Of a stretch of 9,366 bases of DNA, positions 1 through 6,486 are shown piece after piece. The position numbers and the translations under genes are program-made. The first letter of the stretch is position 1, and each line of letters starts with the position of its first letter. A model generated the notes under the pieces. The model saw only the letters and a list, made by a program, of their open reading frames with translations, was not told the DNA's origin and searched no databases. This DNA comes from JACVCS01 sp038328575 (lineage in GTDB: Bacteria > Planctomycetota > Phycisphaerae > Phycisphaerales > UBA1924): contig JBBQMD010000078.1 of NCBI GenBank assembly GCA_038328575.1, positions 1 through 9,366 of the forward strand, given 5' to 3'.

Positions 1-108
1 GATTACTCGTTCCGCTCGATCTCGTTCACCGCGGTGCCCGCTCCGGGCGCGGGCGCGCTGGCGGGTCTTGGGCTCTTGGCGGCGGGCCGTCGCGCACGCC
101 GGAAGTAA
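1..108 (+). CDS. C-terminal end of an exported protein with PEP-CTERM-type sorting tail (partial, 5' end outside window)
   Basis: Frame 1 is open from the window edge to a TAA at 106-108, giving 35 residues. They end with the tripartite layout of a PEP-CTERM sorting signal: a short VPAPG motif at about residues 12-16, a hydrophobic Gly/Ala/Leu stretch (AGALAGLGLLAAG) forming a short membrane segment, and a basic tail (RRARRK). In this family the tail anchors an exported protein in the membrane until an exosortase-type transpeptidase (EpsH/XrtA class) processes it. The VPAPG variant in place of VPEPS is frequent in Phycisphaerae. The body of the protein lies upstream, so its function cannot be told. 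An intrinsic terminator about 40 bp after the stop supports this being a real gene end. Confidence 0.8.
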   Translation, partial: DYSFRSISFTAVPAPGAGALAGLGLLAAGRRARRK

Positions 109-148
109 AGCAGGGGGCTGACAAGCGATATTTGCGGCTCATCGGTGG

Positions 149-182
149 AAACCGCTCCCTATACAGGGGGCGGTTTTTGTTC
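149..182 (+). terminator. Rho-independent terminator after the PEP-CTERM gene
   Basis: An 11-bp stem pairs 149-159 (AAACCGCTCCC) with 166-176 (GGGGGCGGTTT), with one T-G wobble and a 6-nt loop TATACA at 160-165. The 3' arm runs directly into TTTTTGTTCT. This is a classical intrinsic terminator and ends transcription of the gene that stops at 108. Confidence 0.85.
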
Positions 183-319
183 TAATATGTAAAAACCAGA
201 AAACTCTATAAATTTGATCCATTTTTGCGACTTCGAAGAGACGATGATTCAATCGTCTGGCAAACTTGATCAACTTCCGGGCACGAACTCCCGGATAAAC
301 GACACACCGGAGGCTCGCC
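183..319 (+). promoter_or_regulatory. AT-rich promoter and leader region with two hairpins, upstream of the secreted-protein gene
   Basis: This stretch is clearly richer in A and T than the rest of the window. A -10-like TATAAA lies at 207-212 without a convincing -35 at the right distance, so the promoter call is weak. If it is used, the leader is about 100 nt long. That leader contains a 7-bp stem (AGACGAT 239-245 with ATCGTCT 252-258, loop GATTCA), a 6-bp stem (TCCGGG 276-281 with CCCGGA 290-295) and the palindrome TTGATCAA at 266-273. The Shine-Dalgarno CGGAGG is at 308-313, 6 nt before the ATG. Confidence 0.35.
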
Positions 320-1681
320 ATGTTTCCTCTCCGCCATCTGCTGCCCGCCGTCGTGGCCTGCATGTCTCCGCTCACGACGCTCGCCCAGCCAATGAATGCC
401 GGCGACTATGTCGGTCCCTTCTATGGTGATATGACCGCGGCACAGAAACAAGAGGTTCGCGACTGGAACCTTGCGCTCTGGAACCGCATTGACACCGGCG
501 ACCCGCAAACTCTCACGCTCACCGAGCCGGTCTGGCAGTCGCCTCTTTTCAATCCGCTCCGCGCCACCCGCGCCACTCTGGAACGTCTGAAGATTCTCGA
601 TCCGTCTGATTGTGATTGGGCGATCATCACCGCGACGGAGGGAAGCCCGCTTTGGGAGAAGCGCGAGGCCTTGAGGGCCTCCATGATTGACGGGAAGTTT
701 GAGACCGATCCCGTGACAAACGCGGAGGGCTTTCACACTCACGTCCAAGACATTTTTAACGCCCCGCCGGGCGTTGGCGTTGATGCCTGGTTTGCCGACG
801 GCAAACTTGTCAGCATCAACCTCCCGAGCGACATCACCGTGGGGTTCGTGACCGAAATCTGCGCGACCGCCGAAGGCCCGATTGACTGCGCCGCGTATCA
901 GCAGCAGCACAGCGGCGAGAGCCTCACACACGCGTTCGCCCTGTTGAACGCCTTGATCACAACGCTGCCGACGTTTGCGGATCAGTGTGTGCCGGTGACC
1001 GAGGGGCAGAAACTCATCACCGGGGCCGAGAGTCGCGCTGACCAAGTCGAGCGACGCGTGCAGGAGATCATGGTCGAGCAGGGGTTGCTGCCCATCACAT
1101 ACCGGTTCGACGTGACATTCGGCGTTTACGGTTCGCTGCCGGCTATTCAGGTGGATGTCAAAGATTACACGATCTTCATTGACGGATGGTCCGGCAGCAC
1201 CAGCGGGCTCAGACCCACAAGGAGTAATCTTGAACTGTCGAACCTCACTAGACTTTATTGGGAGGTTGACCTCGACCGGCCCTTCTACAAGGCGTATCGC
1301 GCAGAGTCGGGATGCCAAGCGCAGTTTGCTTTGGCATGGACACCGTATCAAATTCAGCCGACCGACACCTTGACACCCCTTCCCGCATCCCCGCCGGGGT
1401 CAACGTTGCCCGGTCGACCGACTCTTCCGATCTGTACGCCGAATGCCACGACAAACACCTGCACCTGCGTGACCGAGCGGGCTTACACGATCACGCCGTG
1501 CCCCCCAGGAGCACCGTCGTTTGGAGCCGTCGGCTGCCGCGTCATTGAAATCACGACCTGTACTTGGAACGTCGGCGGCGGAGGCTGCAGCGCATTCCCG
1601 CCCAACTGGCCCGGGCAGGCGCCTTCGAGCGGATGGCCCACGCCGTTGGCGACTTGCACGTCTGTGTACGGGTGGCGGTGA
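320..1681 (+). CDS. Secreted protein of unknown function with proline-rich linker and cysteine-rich tail
   Basis: I do not recognise this 453-residue protein. The ATG at 320 is supported by CGGAGG 6 nt upstream and by an immediate export signal: MFPLRH, a hydrophobic LLPAVVACMSPLTTLA and likely cleavage after Ala22. VVAC at 11-14 also resembles a short lipobox, so a lipoprotein is possible. Residues 24-340 form one mixed-composition region with scattered cysteines (98, 181, 190, 223, 332) and aromatic patches such as YTIFIDGW (283-290). Residues 344-370 are a Pro/Thr/Ser linker. The tail (371-453) carries eight cysteines, including CTC at 381-383, and Gly/Trp/Pro-rich ends, which suggests a disulfide-bonded extracellular module. 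Sampled lines are near 58% GC against about 68% in the gene at 4877-5959, so the gene may be acquired or less constrained. It converges with the glycosyltransferase, with 29 bp between the stops and no obvious terminator. Confidence 0.7.
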   Translation: MFPLRHLLPAVVACMSPLTTLAQPMNAGDYVGPFYGDMTAAQKQEVRDWNLALWNRIDTGDPQTLTLTEPVWQSPLFNPLRATRATLERLKILDPSDCDWAIITATEGSPLWEKREALRASMIDGKFETDPVTNAEGFHTHVQDIFNAPPGVGVDAWFADGKLVSINLPSDITVGFVTEICATAEGPIDCAAYQQQHSGESLTHAFALLNALITTLPTFADQCVPVTEGQKLITGAESRADQVERRVQEIMVEQGLLPITYRFDVTFGVYGSLPAIQVDVKDYTIFIDGWSGSTSGLRPTRSNLELSNLTRLYWEVDLDRPFYKAYRAESGCQAQFALAWTPYQIQPTDTLTPLPASPPGSTLPGRPTLPICTPNATTNTCTCVTERAYTITPCPPGAPSFGAVGCRVIEITTCTWNVGGGGCSAFPPNWPGQAPSSGWPTPLATCTSVYGWR

Positions 1682-1710
1682 AAATCAGGCTTGTTTGGTT
1701 GATGTCAAGG

Positions 1711-2922
1711 TTAGACGGCCAGCGACTCGATCAACTCCGCCCACTGGCGCGTTGCGGTTTGCATATCAAACCGCCCCGCGACACACGCCCGCGCGCGAGC
1801 ACCCGTCGCAGTCGCGAGCGCCGGGTCGTTCTTGTAGCGCAGGATCGCGTCCACCAGCTTGTCCGTCTCGCCCTCGCGGACGCGCACGCCGGCGCCGGTT
1901 TCTTCCAGCACGCGTCCGGTCTCGGCGGTTGGGTGGCCGACGTAGATCGATGGGCGGCCCGCGGCGAGGATGCCGAAGAGTTTGCTGGGGACGACGAGCC
2001 CTTCGACGCCTTCTTTGATCGAGATCAAGTGGACATCAGCGGCGGCGAGCGAGAGGCCGAGTTGCTCGCGCGAGACATAGTCCTGCCACTGGGCGTTCTT
2101 CAGCGCGTGCTGCTGGATGAACGCCTGGACTTCTTTCTTGCGTTTGCCGGAGCCGACAAAGACGAATGAGATGTCGTCGCGATCGCGCAGGGCGAACATG
2201 GCGGCGCAGATTGTCTGCGCGTCGTGACCGATGCCGAAGTTGCCGGAGTACATGACGGTGAACGTGTTGCCGAGGCCCCAGGCGGCGCGGTACGGGGAGG
2301 CGTCGCGGGGCGTGCCCTCGATGCCGCGGAGGTCCGCCCAGACGGGGATGAGTTTGACCTTGGCGGCGGGGATGCCTTTTTCCAGCACGCGTTCCTGCAT
2401 GCAGCGCCCGAGGACGACGGCGGCATCGCTGCGACGGAGAAGGAAGCGGCTGAGGGTTTCGAAGGATCGGGTGATGAGGGAACGGGGCTTCATGACGCCG
2501 CAGGCGACGGGGACGTCGGGGTAGAGATCCATGACCCAGTAGATGGCGCGCGAGCCGCGCAGGGCCTTGGCCAGGAGGCCGACGATGGCGATGAAAGGCG
2601 GCGTGGTGTAGCTGACGACGACGTCGGGGCGTTTGAGCGTGAGGACGCGGGCGGTGGCCAGGACGTGAAAGAGCGCGAAGTCGGCGATGCGGGCGGCAAT
2701 GCCCTTTTTGCCAAAGAGGTTGACGCCCAAGCGGTGGACGCGGATGCCGTCGATGATCTCGAAGCTTGGGAGCTGGGCCCCGCTTTGGCCATAGATCGAG
2801 CGGGAGGCGACGGCGGAGACGGTGTGCCCGCGCCGGACGAGCTCGTCGGCCAGGTCCTTGCCCATCTGTGCGGTCGCGACGACGTCGGGGTAGAACGGCT
2901 GATTCAGGAGGACGACGTGCAT
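1711..2922 (-). CDS. Glycosyltransferase, GT4 family, WbuB/WcaI-like
   Basis: The 403 residues have the GT-B two-domain layout of GT4 sugar transferases that act at the cytoplasmic face of the membrane in exopolysaccharide or O-antigen assembly. The N-terminal acceptor domain starts with LLNQPFYPDVVATAQ (5-19), characteristic of the WbuB/WcaI group, followed by LVRRGHTVSAVAS (28-40) and VVSYTTPPF (102-110). The C-terminal donor domain begins near residue 220 with FTVMYSGNFGIGHD and carries VFVGSGKRK (254-262). The nucleotide-sugar signature is KEGVEGLVVPSKLFGILAAG (303-322), with Glu304 and Glu307 in the usual acidic positions. Length and motifs are intact. The donor cannot be told from sequence; a deoxysugar synthase (7097-8065) and a sugar-methylating-type enzyme (8103-8915) on the same strand suggest a surface glycan. 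No Shine-Dalgarno precedes the ATG; TACCCT lies 7 nt upstream. Confidence 0.9.
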   Translation of the reverse strand: MHVVLLNQPFYPDVVATAQMGKDLADELVRRGHTVSAVASRSIYGQSGAQLPSFEIIDGIRVHRLGVNLFGKKGIAARIADFALFHVLATARVLTLKRPDVVVSYTTPPFIAIVGLLAKALRGSRAIYWVMDLYPDVPVACGVMKPRSLITRSFETLSRFLLRRSDAAVVLGRCMQERVLEKGIPAAKVKLIPVWADLRGIEGTPRDASPYRAAWGLGNTFTVMYSGNFGIGHDAQTICAAMFALRDRDDISFVFVGSGKRKKEVQAFIQQHALKNAQWQDYVSREQLGLSLAAADVHLISIKEGVEGLVVPSKLFGILAAGRPSIYVGHPTAETGRVLEETGAGVRVREGETDKLVDAILRYKNDPALATATGARARACVAGRFDMQTATRQWAELIESLAV

Positions 2923-2970
2923 GGGCGGGAGGGTAGCGCGAAGCGAGGTGAGCGCTGCGCTTTACATGAC

Positions 2971-3030
2971 TACATCGCACATGGCTCCATGGCACATGGC
3001 CACATCGCACATTGTTACATGGCACATCGG
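2971..3030. repeat. Tandem repeat, 4 x 15 bp
   Basis: Exactly four imperfect 15-bp units follow each other: TACATCGCACATGGC, TCCATGGCACATGGC, CACATCGCACATTGT and TACATGGCACATCGG. The shared core is CATSGCACATNG. Units 1-2 and 3-4 can also be read as two 30-bp units. A degraded extra unit may precede it (TTTACATGAC at 2961-2970). It sits in the 182-bp gap between the esterase stop and the glycosyltransferase start, both on the minus strand. Confidence 0.85.
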
Positions 3031-3044
3031 AGGGATCCGGCGGA

Positions 3045-3081
3045 GGGCGTTGGGATGGGGCGGGGGCGTTGGGATGGGGCG
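3045..3081. repeat. Two-copy G-rich direct repeat, period 19 bp
   Basis: GGGCGTTGGGATGGGGCG occurs at 3045-3062 and again, identical, at 3064-3081. It adjoins the 15-bp array with only 14 bp between them. The plus strand carries several runs of three or more G, so it could fold as a G-quadruplex; on the minus-strand transcript it would be C-rich. Confidence 0.75.
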
Positions 3082-3104
3082 CGGGTTCTGGCGCGGGCGC
3101 GCGT

Positions 3105-4793
3105 TTAGCGGGTGCTTTGGATGCGTTGCACATAGCGCTGGATCAGGTCGGTGTCCGCGGCGTTGATCGCGTTGTCGAGGTTGACGTCTATCGGTTGGGT
3201 CGCCTGGGTGTAAAGGTCTTCGATCCCGACGCTTCCGTCGGCGTTGCGATCCATGCGCGGGTTGAAGAGCGTGCTGAGGATTTCGTTTCGGTCCTCGCTG
3301 GCGGGGATCAGGAACTCCAGCGCGCCGGGCAGGCGCGAGGCCCAGGCGGGCTCGTTGTGCTGCTGGTTGAGGCCCAGCACATGACGCACGGCGCTTTCGA
3401 GCGTGTAGCGTGGCGTGCTGCCGCCGGCGAAGAAATCGCGGAGGTTGTAGGTGTTCCAGTAGTTGTCGCTGCTGGCGTCGCCGCTATCGCCGCTGTCCAT
3501 GTACATGCGGACGTTTCGCGGAGGGGAGCCGGTGGTGGAGCGGACGCGGTTGAGGAAGGTCGGGCACGTTTGCCAGGCGCCGCTGAAGAGGCCGAGGCGC
3601 GAGAACGAGGAGGTGTAGTCCCACGCGAGGTAGAGACTGACCACGCCGCCCATGCTGGAGCCCATCGCGCTGGTGTCGTCGCGACCGGTGAGCGTGCGGT
3701 ATGTGCTGTCGATCTGCGGTTTGACCTCGTTCAAGATGTAGCGGGCGTATCGATCGCCCCGGCCTGCGCCGAAGAGGTTGTCACCGGGCGGAAGGTAGTC
3801 TTGCAAGCGGGCGGGGCCGGAGTCCATCGCGACGACGATGCTTTCGCGGATGCGGGCCTGTTGCTGGAGGGAGGTGAAGGTGGGCTCGCCGTTCCAGGTG
3901 CCGAAGGAGCCGAACTCGAAGACGTTCTGGCCGTCGTGCATGTAGACGACGGGGTAGCGCCGGGTGGTGTGCTGGGTGTAGCCGCGGGGCAGGAAGACGC
4001 GGTGTTGGCGGGTCTCGCCCATTTCGGTTGAAACGATCTTGGGGATTGTCGATGAGACGTTGGGATCGTAATCGCGGCGCGGCGTGCTCACGGTCGGGCT
4101 GGGCAGGTAGGTGTATTGCTGGCCGTCTTGGATCCAGACGCCGTCGAGTCGGGTGGTGTATTGGCCGGCGGCGGGGTAGCGTGCGCCGGCGTTGGCGTCG
4201 GTGAAGTAGAACTCGTAGGCGATGGCGGGGGGGAGAAAGTTCCAGGCGAGCCACACGCGATCGGCGGTGCGCTGGTTGAGCGAATCACCCCAGAGCTCCA
4301 TCGAGCGTGAGGCGAAGGGGGCGCTCGCGATGCCATTGTCAGCGACGGGGCGGAACCAGATCTTCGGCGACGGAATATCCCACGTGAGCAGGAGCGTCTT
4401 GCCCGGGACGCTGGGGGTTGTCGGCGCGACGATAAGCGGGATGAGCGAGGGGCTGACGAAGGTCGCGTTGGTGGAAACTCTGGCCTGCGCGGGCGAGTCC
4501 AGCCGCGTGAGGTAGCGGTATGAGCCCGCGGCGCCCGCAGGGAGCGAGATGTTCATGCGCCAGAGCGGGTACGACGACGCATCGAGCTTGACGGCCCTGC
4601 GCACGTCGTTGCCACCCAACTCAGGCAGGTCGCCCAGGACGTAGACGGATGTGCCGTTGGTCGTGGTCTGGGTGATGGAAAAGGTGACGCTGTGGCGCGG
4701 GGCGGGCTGGGCGAGCGCGACAGTGTTGACAGTGGCGAGCAGCGCGCACATAACGATCGTGGCGCGGGTGGAACAGAGCGGCGAAGACATCAT
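3105..4793 (-). CDS. Secreted alpha/beta-hydrolase esterase (EsteraseD/Fes type) with CBM20-like N-terminus and dockerin-like C-terminus
   Basis: The 562-residue protein begins with a signal peptide (about 1-29, ending VALAQ). Residues 34-110 resemble a CBM20 starch-binding domain: VTFSITQTTTNGTSVYVLG, then LPELGGND, W79 and YRYL (92-95). Residues 135-250 look like a second beta-sandwich of unclear family. The catalytic part (258-500) is of the putative-esterase family (PF00756): YPVVYMHDGQNVF (280-292), nucleophile Ser380 in GSSMG (378-382), likely acid Asp433 in MYMDSGD, and likely base His479 in QQHNE. The last 50 residues hold two Asp/Asn loops, MDRNADGSVGIEDL (514-527) and DVNLDNAINAADTDL (536-550), as in type I dockerin repeats, common on planctomycete secreted proteins. 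The substrate is probably an ester linked to a polysaccharide; the starch link is only inferred. Two ATGs in a row open the gene; the first has TACACT 6 nt upstream and no Shine-Dalgarno. Confidence 0.85.
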   Translation of the reverse strand: MMSSPLCSTRATIVMCALLATVNTVALAQPAPRHSVTFSITQTTTNGTSVYVLGDLPELGGNDVRRAVKLDASSYPLWRMNISLPAGAAGSYRYLTRLDSPAQARVSTNATFVSPSLIPLIVAPTTPSVPGKTLLLTWDIPSPKIWFRPVADNGIASAPFASRSMELWGDSLNQRTADRVWLAWNFLPPAIAYEFYFTDANAGARYPAAGQYTTRLDGVWIQDGQQYTYLPSPTVSTPRRDYDPNVSSTIPKIVSTEMGETRQHRVFLPRGYTQHTTRRYPVVYMHDGQNVFEFGSFGTWNGEPTFTSLQQQARIRESIVVAMDSGPARLQDYLPPGDNLFGAGRGDRYARYILNEVKPQIDSTYRTLTGRDDTSAMGSSMGGVVSLYLAWDYTSSFSRLGLFSGAWQTCPTFLNRVRSTTGSPPRNVRMYMDSGDSGDASSDNYWNTYNLRDFFAGGSTPRYTLESAVRHVLGLNQQHNEPAWASRLPGALEFLIPASEDRNEILSTLFNPRMDRNADGSVGIEDLYTQATQPIDVNLDNAINAADTDLIQRYVQRIQSTR

Positions 4794-4799
4794 GCCCAG

Positions 4800-4805
4800 A
4801 GTGTA
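4800..4805 (-). promoter_or_regulatory. -10-like hexamer directly before the esterase start (leaderless candidate)
   Basis: On the minus strand TACACT (4 of 6 matches to TATAAT) is followed by six bases and then the ATG at 4793. A start site 7 nt after the hexamer would be the A of the ATG itself. No good -35 is visible 17 bp upstream (GTGGCC). There is no Shine-Dalgarno sequence. Confidence 0.4.
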
Positions 4806-4833
4806 CTGCGCGCTGCGAGTCGGGCCACGAAAG

Positions 4834-4862
4834 CGGGGGGCGGGGGGCGGGGGGCGGGGGGG
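4834..4862 (+). repeat. Four-tract G-run repeat (G-quadruplex motif)
   Basis: Four G-tracts of 6, 6, 6 and 7 bases (4835-4840, 4842-4847, 4849-4854, 4856-4862) are separated by single C bases, a 7-bp CGGGGGG tandem repeat. Four long tracts with 1-nt loops satisfy the usual quadruplex rule with ease. It lies in the 83-bp gap between the nucleotidase stop and the esterase start, with the G-rich strand as template for the minus-strand genes. Confidence 0.85.
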
Positions 4863-4876
4863 TACACGCGCCGTGG

Positions 4877-5959
4877 TCAGGTCTTTGGTGGGAGCTTGAG
4901 TTCGCCGATGGCGTCGATGATGCGCTCGTGCGTGCGTGGCTCAGCGGCGATGATGCCGAACGTGCGGTTGAGCTTGAGCTCGCCAAAGTACAGCTCGCGC
5001 CCGAAAATGTCGGTAACGCGACCGCCGGCCTTCAGCACCAGCAATGTGCCGGGCGCGTGGTCCCAGGTGTTCTCGCGGTACGAGGCCTTGCCGACGCGGA
5101 TGTAGGCGTCGGCGCGGCCGAGGGCGACCATGGCGTACTTGCACTGGCCGTCGGCTTCCAGCGGGACGATCATGTCGCCCAGGTGATCGATGACGCGGTC
5201 CATGGAGGAGCGGTCGGAATGGCCGCGCTCGACGGAGCGGACCAGGCGTGGGGGATCGCTCGCGGCGCGTGGTGAGCGAAGGACGCGCGTCCAGCGTTCG
5301 GGATTCATAGCGTCGGGCGCGCCGATGAGCCAGACGCCGGGCTCGGGGTCCCGAGCATCGGCGGCGACGATGCAGCCGCCTTGGGGATCGATCTCGACGC
5401 CCAGGGCCGGGTCGATGGAGAGATTGGGGCAGGCGACGGCGGTGACGATGGGGCGGCCATCGGCGACCAGCGCCAGGCACACGGCGTACTGCTGATTGCG
5501 GAGGAAGCCCTTGGTGCCGTCGATGGGGTCGGTGGTCCAGAAGGGCTCGTGCGCGATGACGTCGCCGTTGGCATCGCGGGTCTGCGTGATCGCGCCAGAG
5601 CCGAGGTCGATGGCGTCGAGGAACTCGTCGCGCGTTGCATCGGGCCAGGTGTTGCTCGCGCGCAGGGCCTCCAGCGCGTGGTCCACGTGCGCGGCGCTTG
5701 CGGGCAGGCGCAGGAATCGTGAGTCCTCTTCGCTTATGAGCGGGGTGTTGCCCGGGAAGCCGACGGCGAGGCGGTCGCGCATCACGCGGGCGATGAGCGC
5801 GGAGCTTCCGAAGTCACCAATGGTGACCGGTGAGCCGTCGTCTTTGATGATGCGTTCGATGCCGCCGGGGCGATTCTGAACCCGGCGGCACAGGACCGCC
5901 GACCGGCTGACCGCATGGACCGCGGTTGCCAGTTCAATACTTGGATTTTTTGTGTTCAC
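4877..5959 (-). CDS. 3'(2'),5'-bisphosphate nucleotidase (PAP phosphatase), HAL2/SAL1 type
   Basis: This cytoplasmic, Mg-dependent, lithium-sensitive phosphatase family hydrolyses 3'-phosphoadenosine 5'-phosphate (and PAPS), the by-product of sulfate activation and sulfotransfer. From the GTG at 5959 the protein has 360 residues. It carries the complete metal site: KDDGSPVTIGD (39-49), EED at 77-79, DPIDGTKGF (144-152) and WDHAPGT (299-305) with AGGRVTD (311-317). The positions of Asp49, Asp144/147 and Asp300 nearly match those of yeast Hal2, so it is nearer to the eukaryote-like HAL2 branch than to the shorter CysQ. The frame extends to a TTG at 5992, but that TTG is within a -35-like TTGACT and the extra 11 residues precede the usual family start, so I prefer GTG. 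No Shine-Dalgarno is present. It lies 62 bp after the flagellin stop; no sulfate gene is adjacent. Confidence 0.92.
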   Translation of the reverse strand: MNTKNPSIELATAVHAVSRSAVLCRRVQNRPGGIERIIKDDGSPVTIGDFGSSALIARVMRDRLAVGFPGNTPLISEEDSRFLRLPASAAHVDHALEALRASNTWPDATRDEFLDAIDLGSGAITQTRDANGDVIAHEPFWTTDPIDGTKGFLRNQQYAVCLALVADGRPIVTAVACPNLSIDPALGVEIDPQGGCIVAADARDPEPGVWLIGAPDAMNPERWTRVLRSPRAASDPPRLVRSVERGHSDRSSMDRVIDHLGDMIVPLEADGQCKYAMVALGRADAYIRVGKASYRENTWDHAPGTLLVLKAGGRVTDIFGRELYFGELKLNRTFGIIAAEPRTHERIIDAIGELKLPPKT

Positions 5960-5964
5960 GTCGC

Positions 5965-5992
5965 ACACTAGCGCGATGCGAATCGAAGTCAA
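5965..5992 (-). promoter_or_regulatory. Candidate promoter giving a leaderless nucleotidase transcript
   Basis: Minus-strand TTGACT (5987-5992, 5 of 6 to the -35 consensus), a 16-bp spacer and TAGTGT (5965-5970, 3 of 6 to the -10 consensus) are followed by 5 nt and the GTG at 5957-5959. A start 6 nt after the -10 would fall on the GTG. The position overlaps the alternative TTG start, which argues against that start. Confidence 0.4.
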
Positions 5993-6021
5993 GATGGGAG
6001 CAATATTATTTTGCCGTGGGC

Positions 6022-6486
6022 TCAGGCGGCGCGGCGGGTGCCGTCGTCAAGCGTGCGCGTGAAGGCGTCTTTGGTGCTGGCCAGAAGGCTCGGGACGGCG
6101 TCGGCCCGCTGGCGCTGCGCGAGGCTCACGGCGAACGTCGCGGCCTGCTGCTTGAGTTGCTCGCGCACGAGGTTTGCTGTCTCCTGGGCGTAGTCGGTGT
6201 CGAGGATTAGGCCCTTGGCGGCGATGGTGCTCTCGAGCTCCGCCTGGAGTGCGCTGGCCTCGCTGTCAAGAGACTTGATCTGGGTGCAGTAGGTGGCGCG
6301 GGTTTCACTGATCTGCGCGATCGCGGCGGCGACGGCCATCTGGCCTTCCTCGACGTCGCCAGATGCCAGGTTAAACGCGCCGCCGGAGCGGAACTCGTTC
6401 AGCGAGGCGTTGATCACGCGTGCTGCCGGCGTTGTCCGCGACGGTGTATTGGCCGCGCCCGAGCGCCAGGGTTCGGTAGCTCTCAA
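6022..6486 (-). CDS. Flagellin, C-terminal half (frame B of the frameshifted gene)
   Basis: The open frame gives 154 residues; the first 22 (from an ATG at 6486) are an out-of-frame readout of the N-terminal half and are probably not real. From residue 23 (base 6420) the sequence is the flagellin C-terminal domain (PF00700): AIAQISETRATYCTQIKSLD, then ESTIAAKGLILDTDYAQETA and LVREQLKQQAATFAVSLAQR. The pattern D-T-D-Y-A-x-E-x-x-x-L-x-x-x-Q-x-x-x-Q-A matches the C-terminal D0 helix. It ends VPSLLAS followed by about 16 further residues (TKDAFTRTLDDGTRRAA), a little longer than usual. As a separate gene it would have no plausible start signal, so it is best read with the upstream half. Confidence 0.75.
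   Translation of the reverse strand: MRATEPWRSGAANTPSRTTPAARVINASLNEFRSGGAFNLASGDVEEGQMAVAAAIAQISETRATYCTQIKSLDSEASALQAELESTIAAKGLILDTDYAQETANLVREQLKQQAATFAVSLAQRQRADAVPSLLASTKDAFTRTLDDGTRRAA

Noticed and set aside
206..1351. Long minus-strand open frame (381 codons) antisense to the secreted-protein gene
   Set aside because: The plus-strand gene has a Shine-Dalgarno sequence, a signal peptide and a terminator-bounded context. The antisense product is Arg/Gly/Val-rich with no recognisable motif, as expected for a shadow frame in GC-rich DNA.
1682..1710. Bidirectional terminator between the convergent genes
   Set aside because: The 29-bp gap contains no stem longer than about 4 bp.
2971..3030. 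The 15-bp repeat array as a CRISPR array
   Set aside because: Units are directly adjacent with no spacers, only 15 bp long, and no cas gene is nearby.
2036..3133. Minus-strand frame of 365 codons through the repeat array
   Set aside because: It is an Arg/Pro-rich alternate frame of the glycosyltransferase. The regular HVRCSH-type stretch it contains is only the 15-bp DNA repeat translated.
2224..4031. Long plus-strand frames (294 and 339 codons) opposite the glycosyltransferase and esterase
   Set aside because: They are mostly Ala/Gly/Val/Asp/Arg, have no domain motif, and lie opposite genes with complete catalytic signatures.
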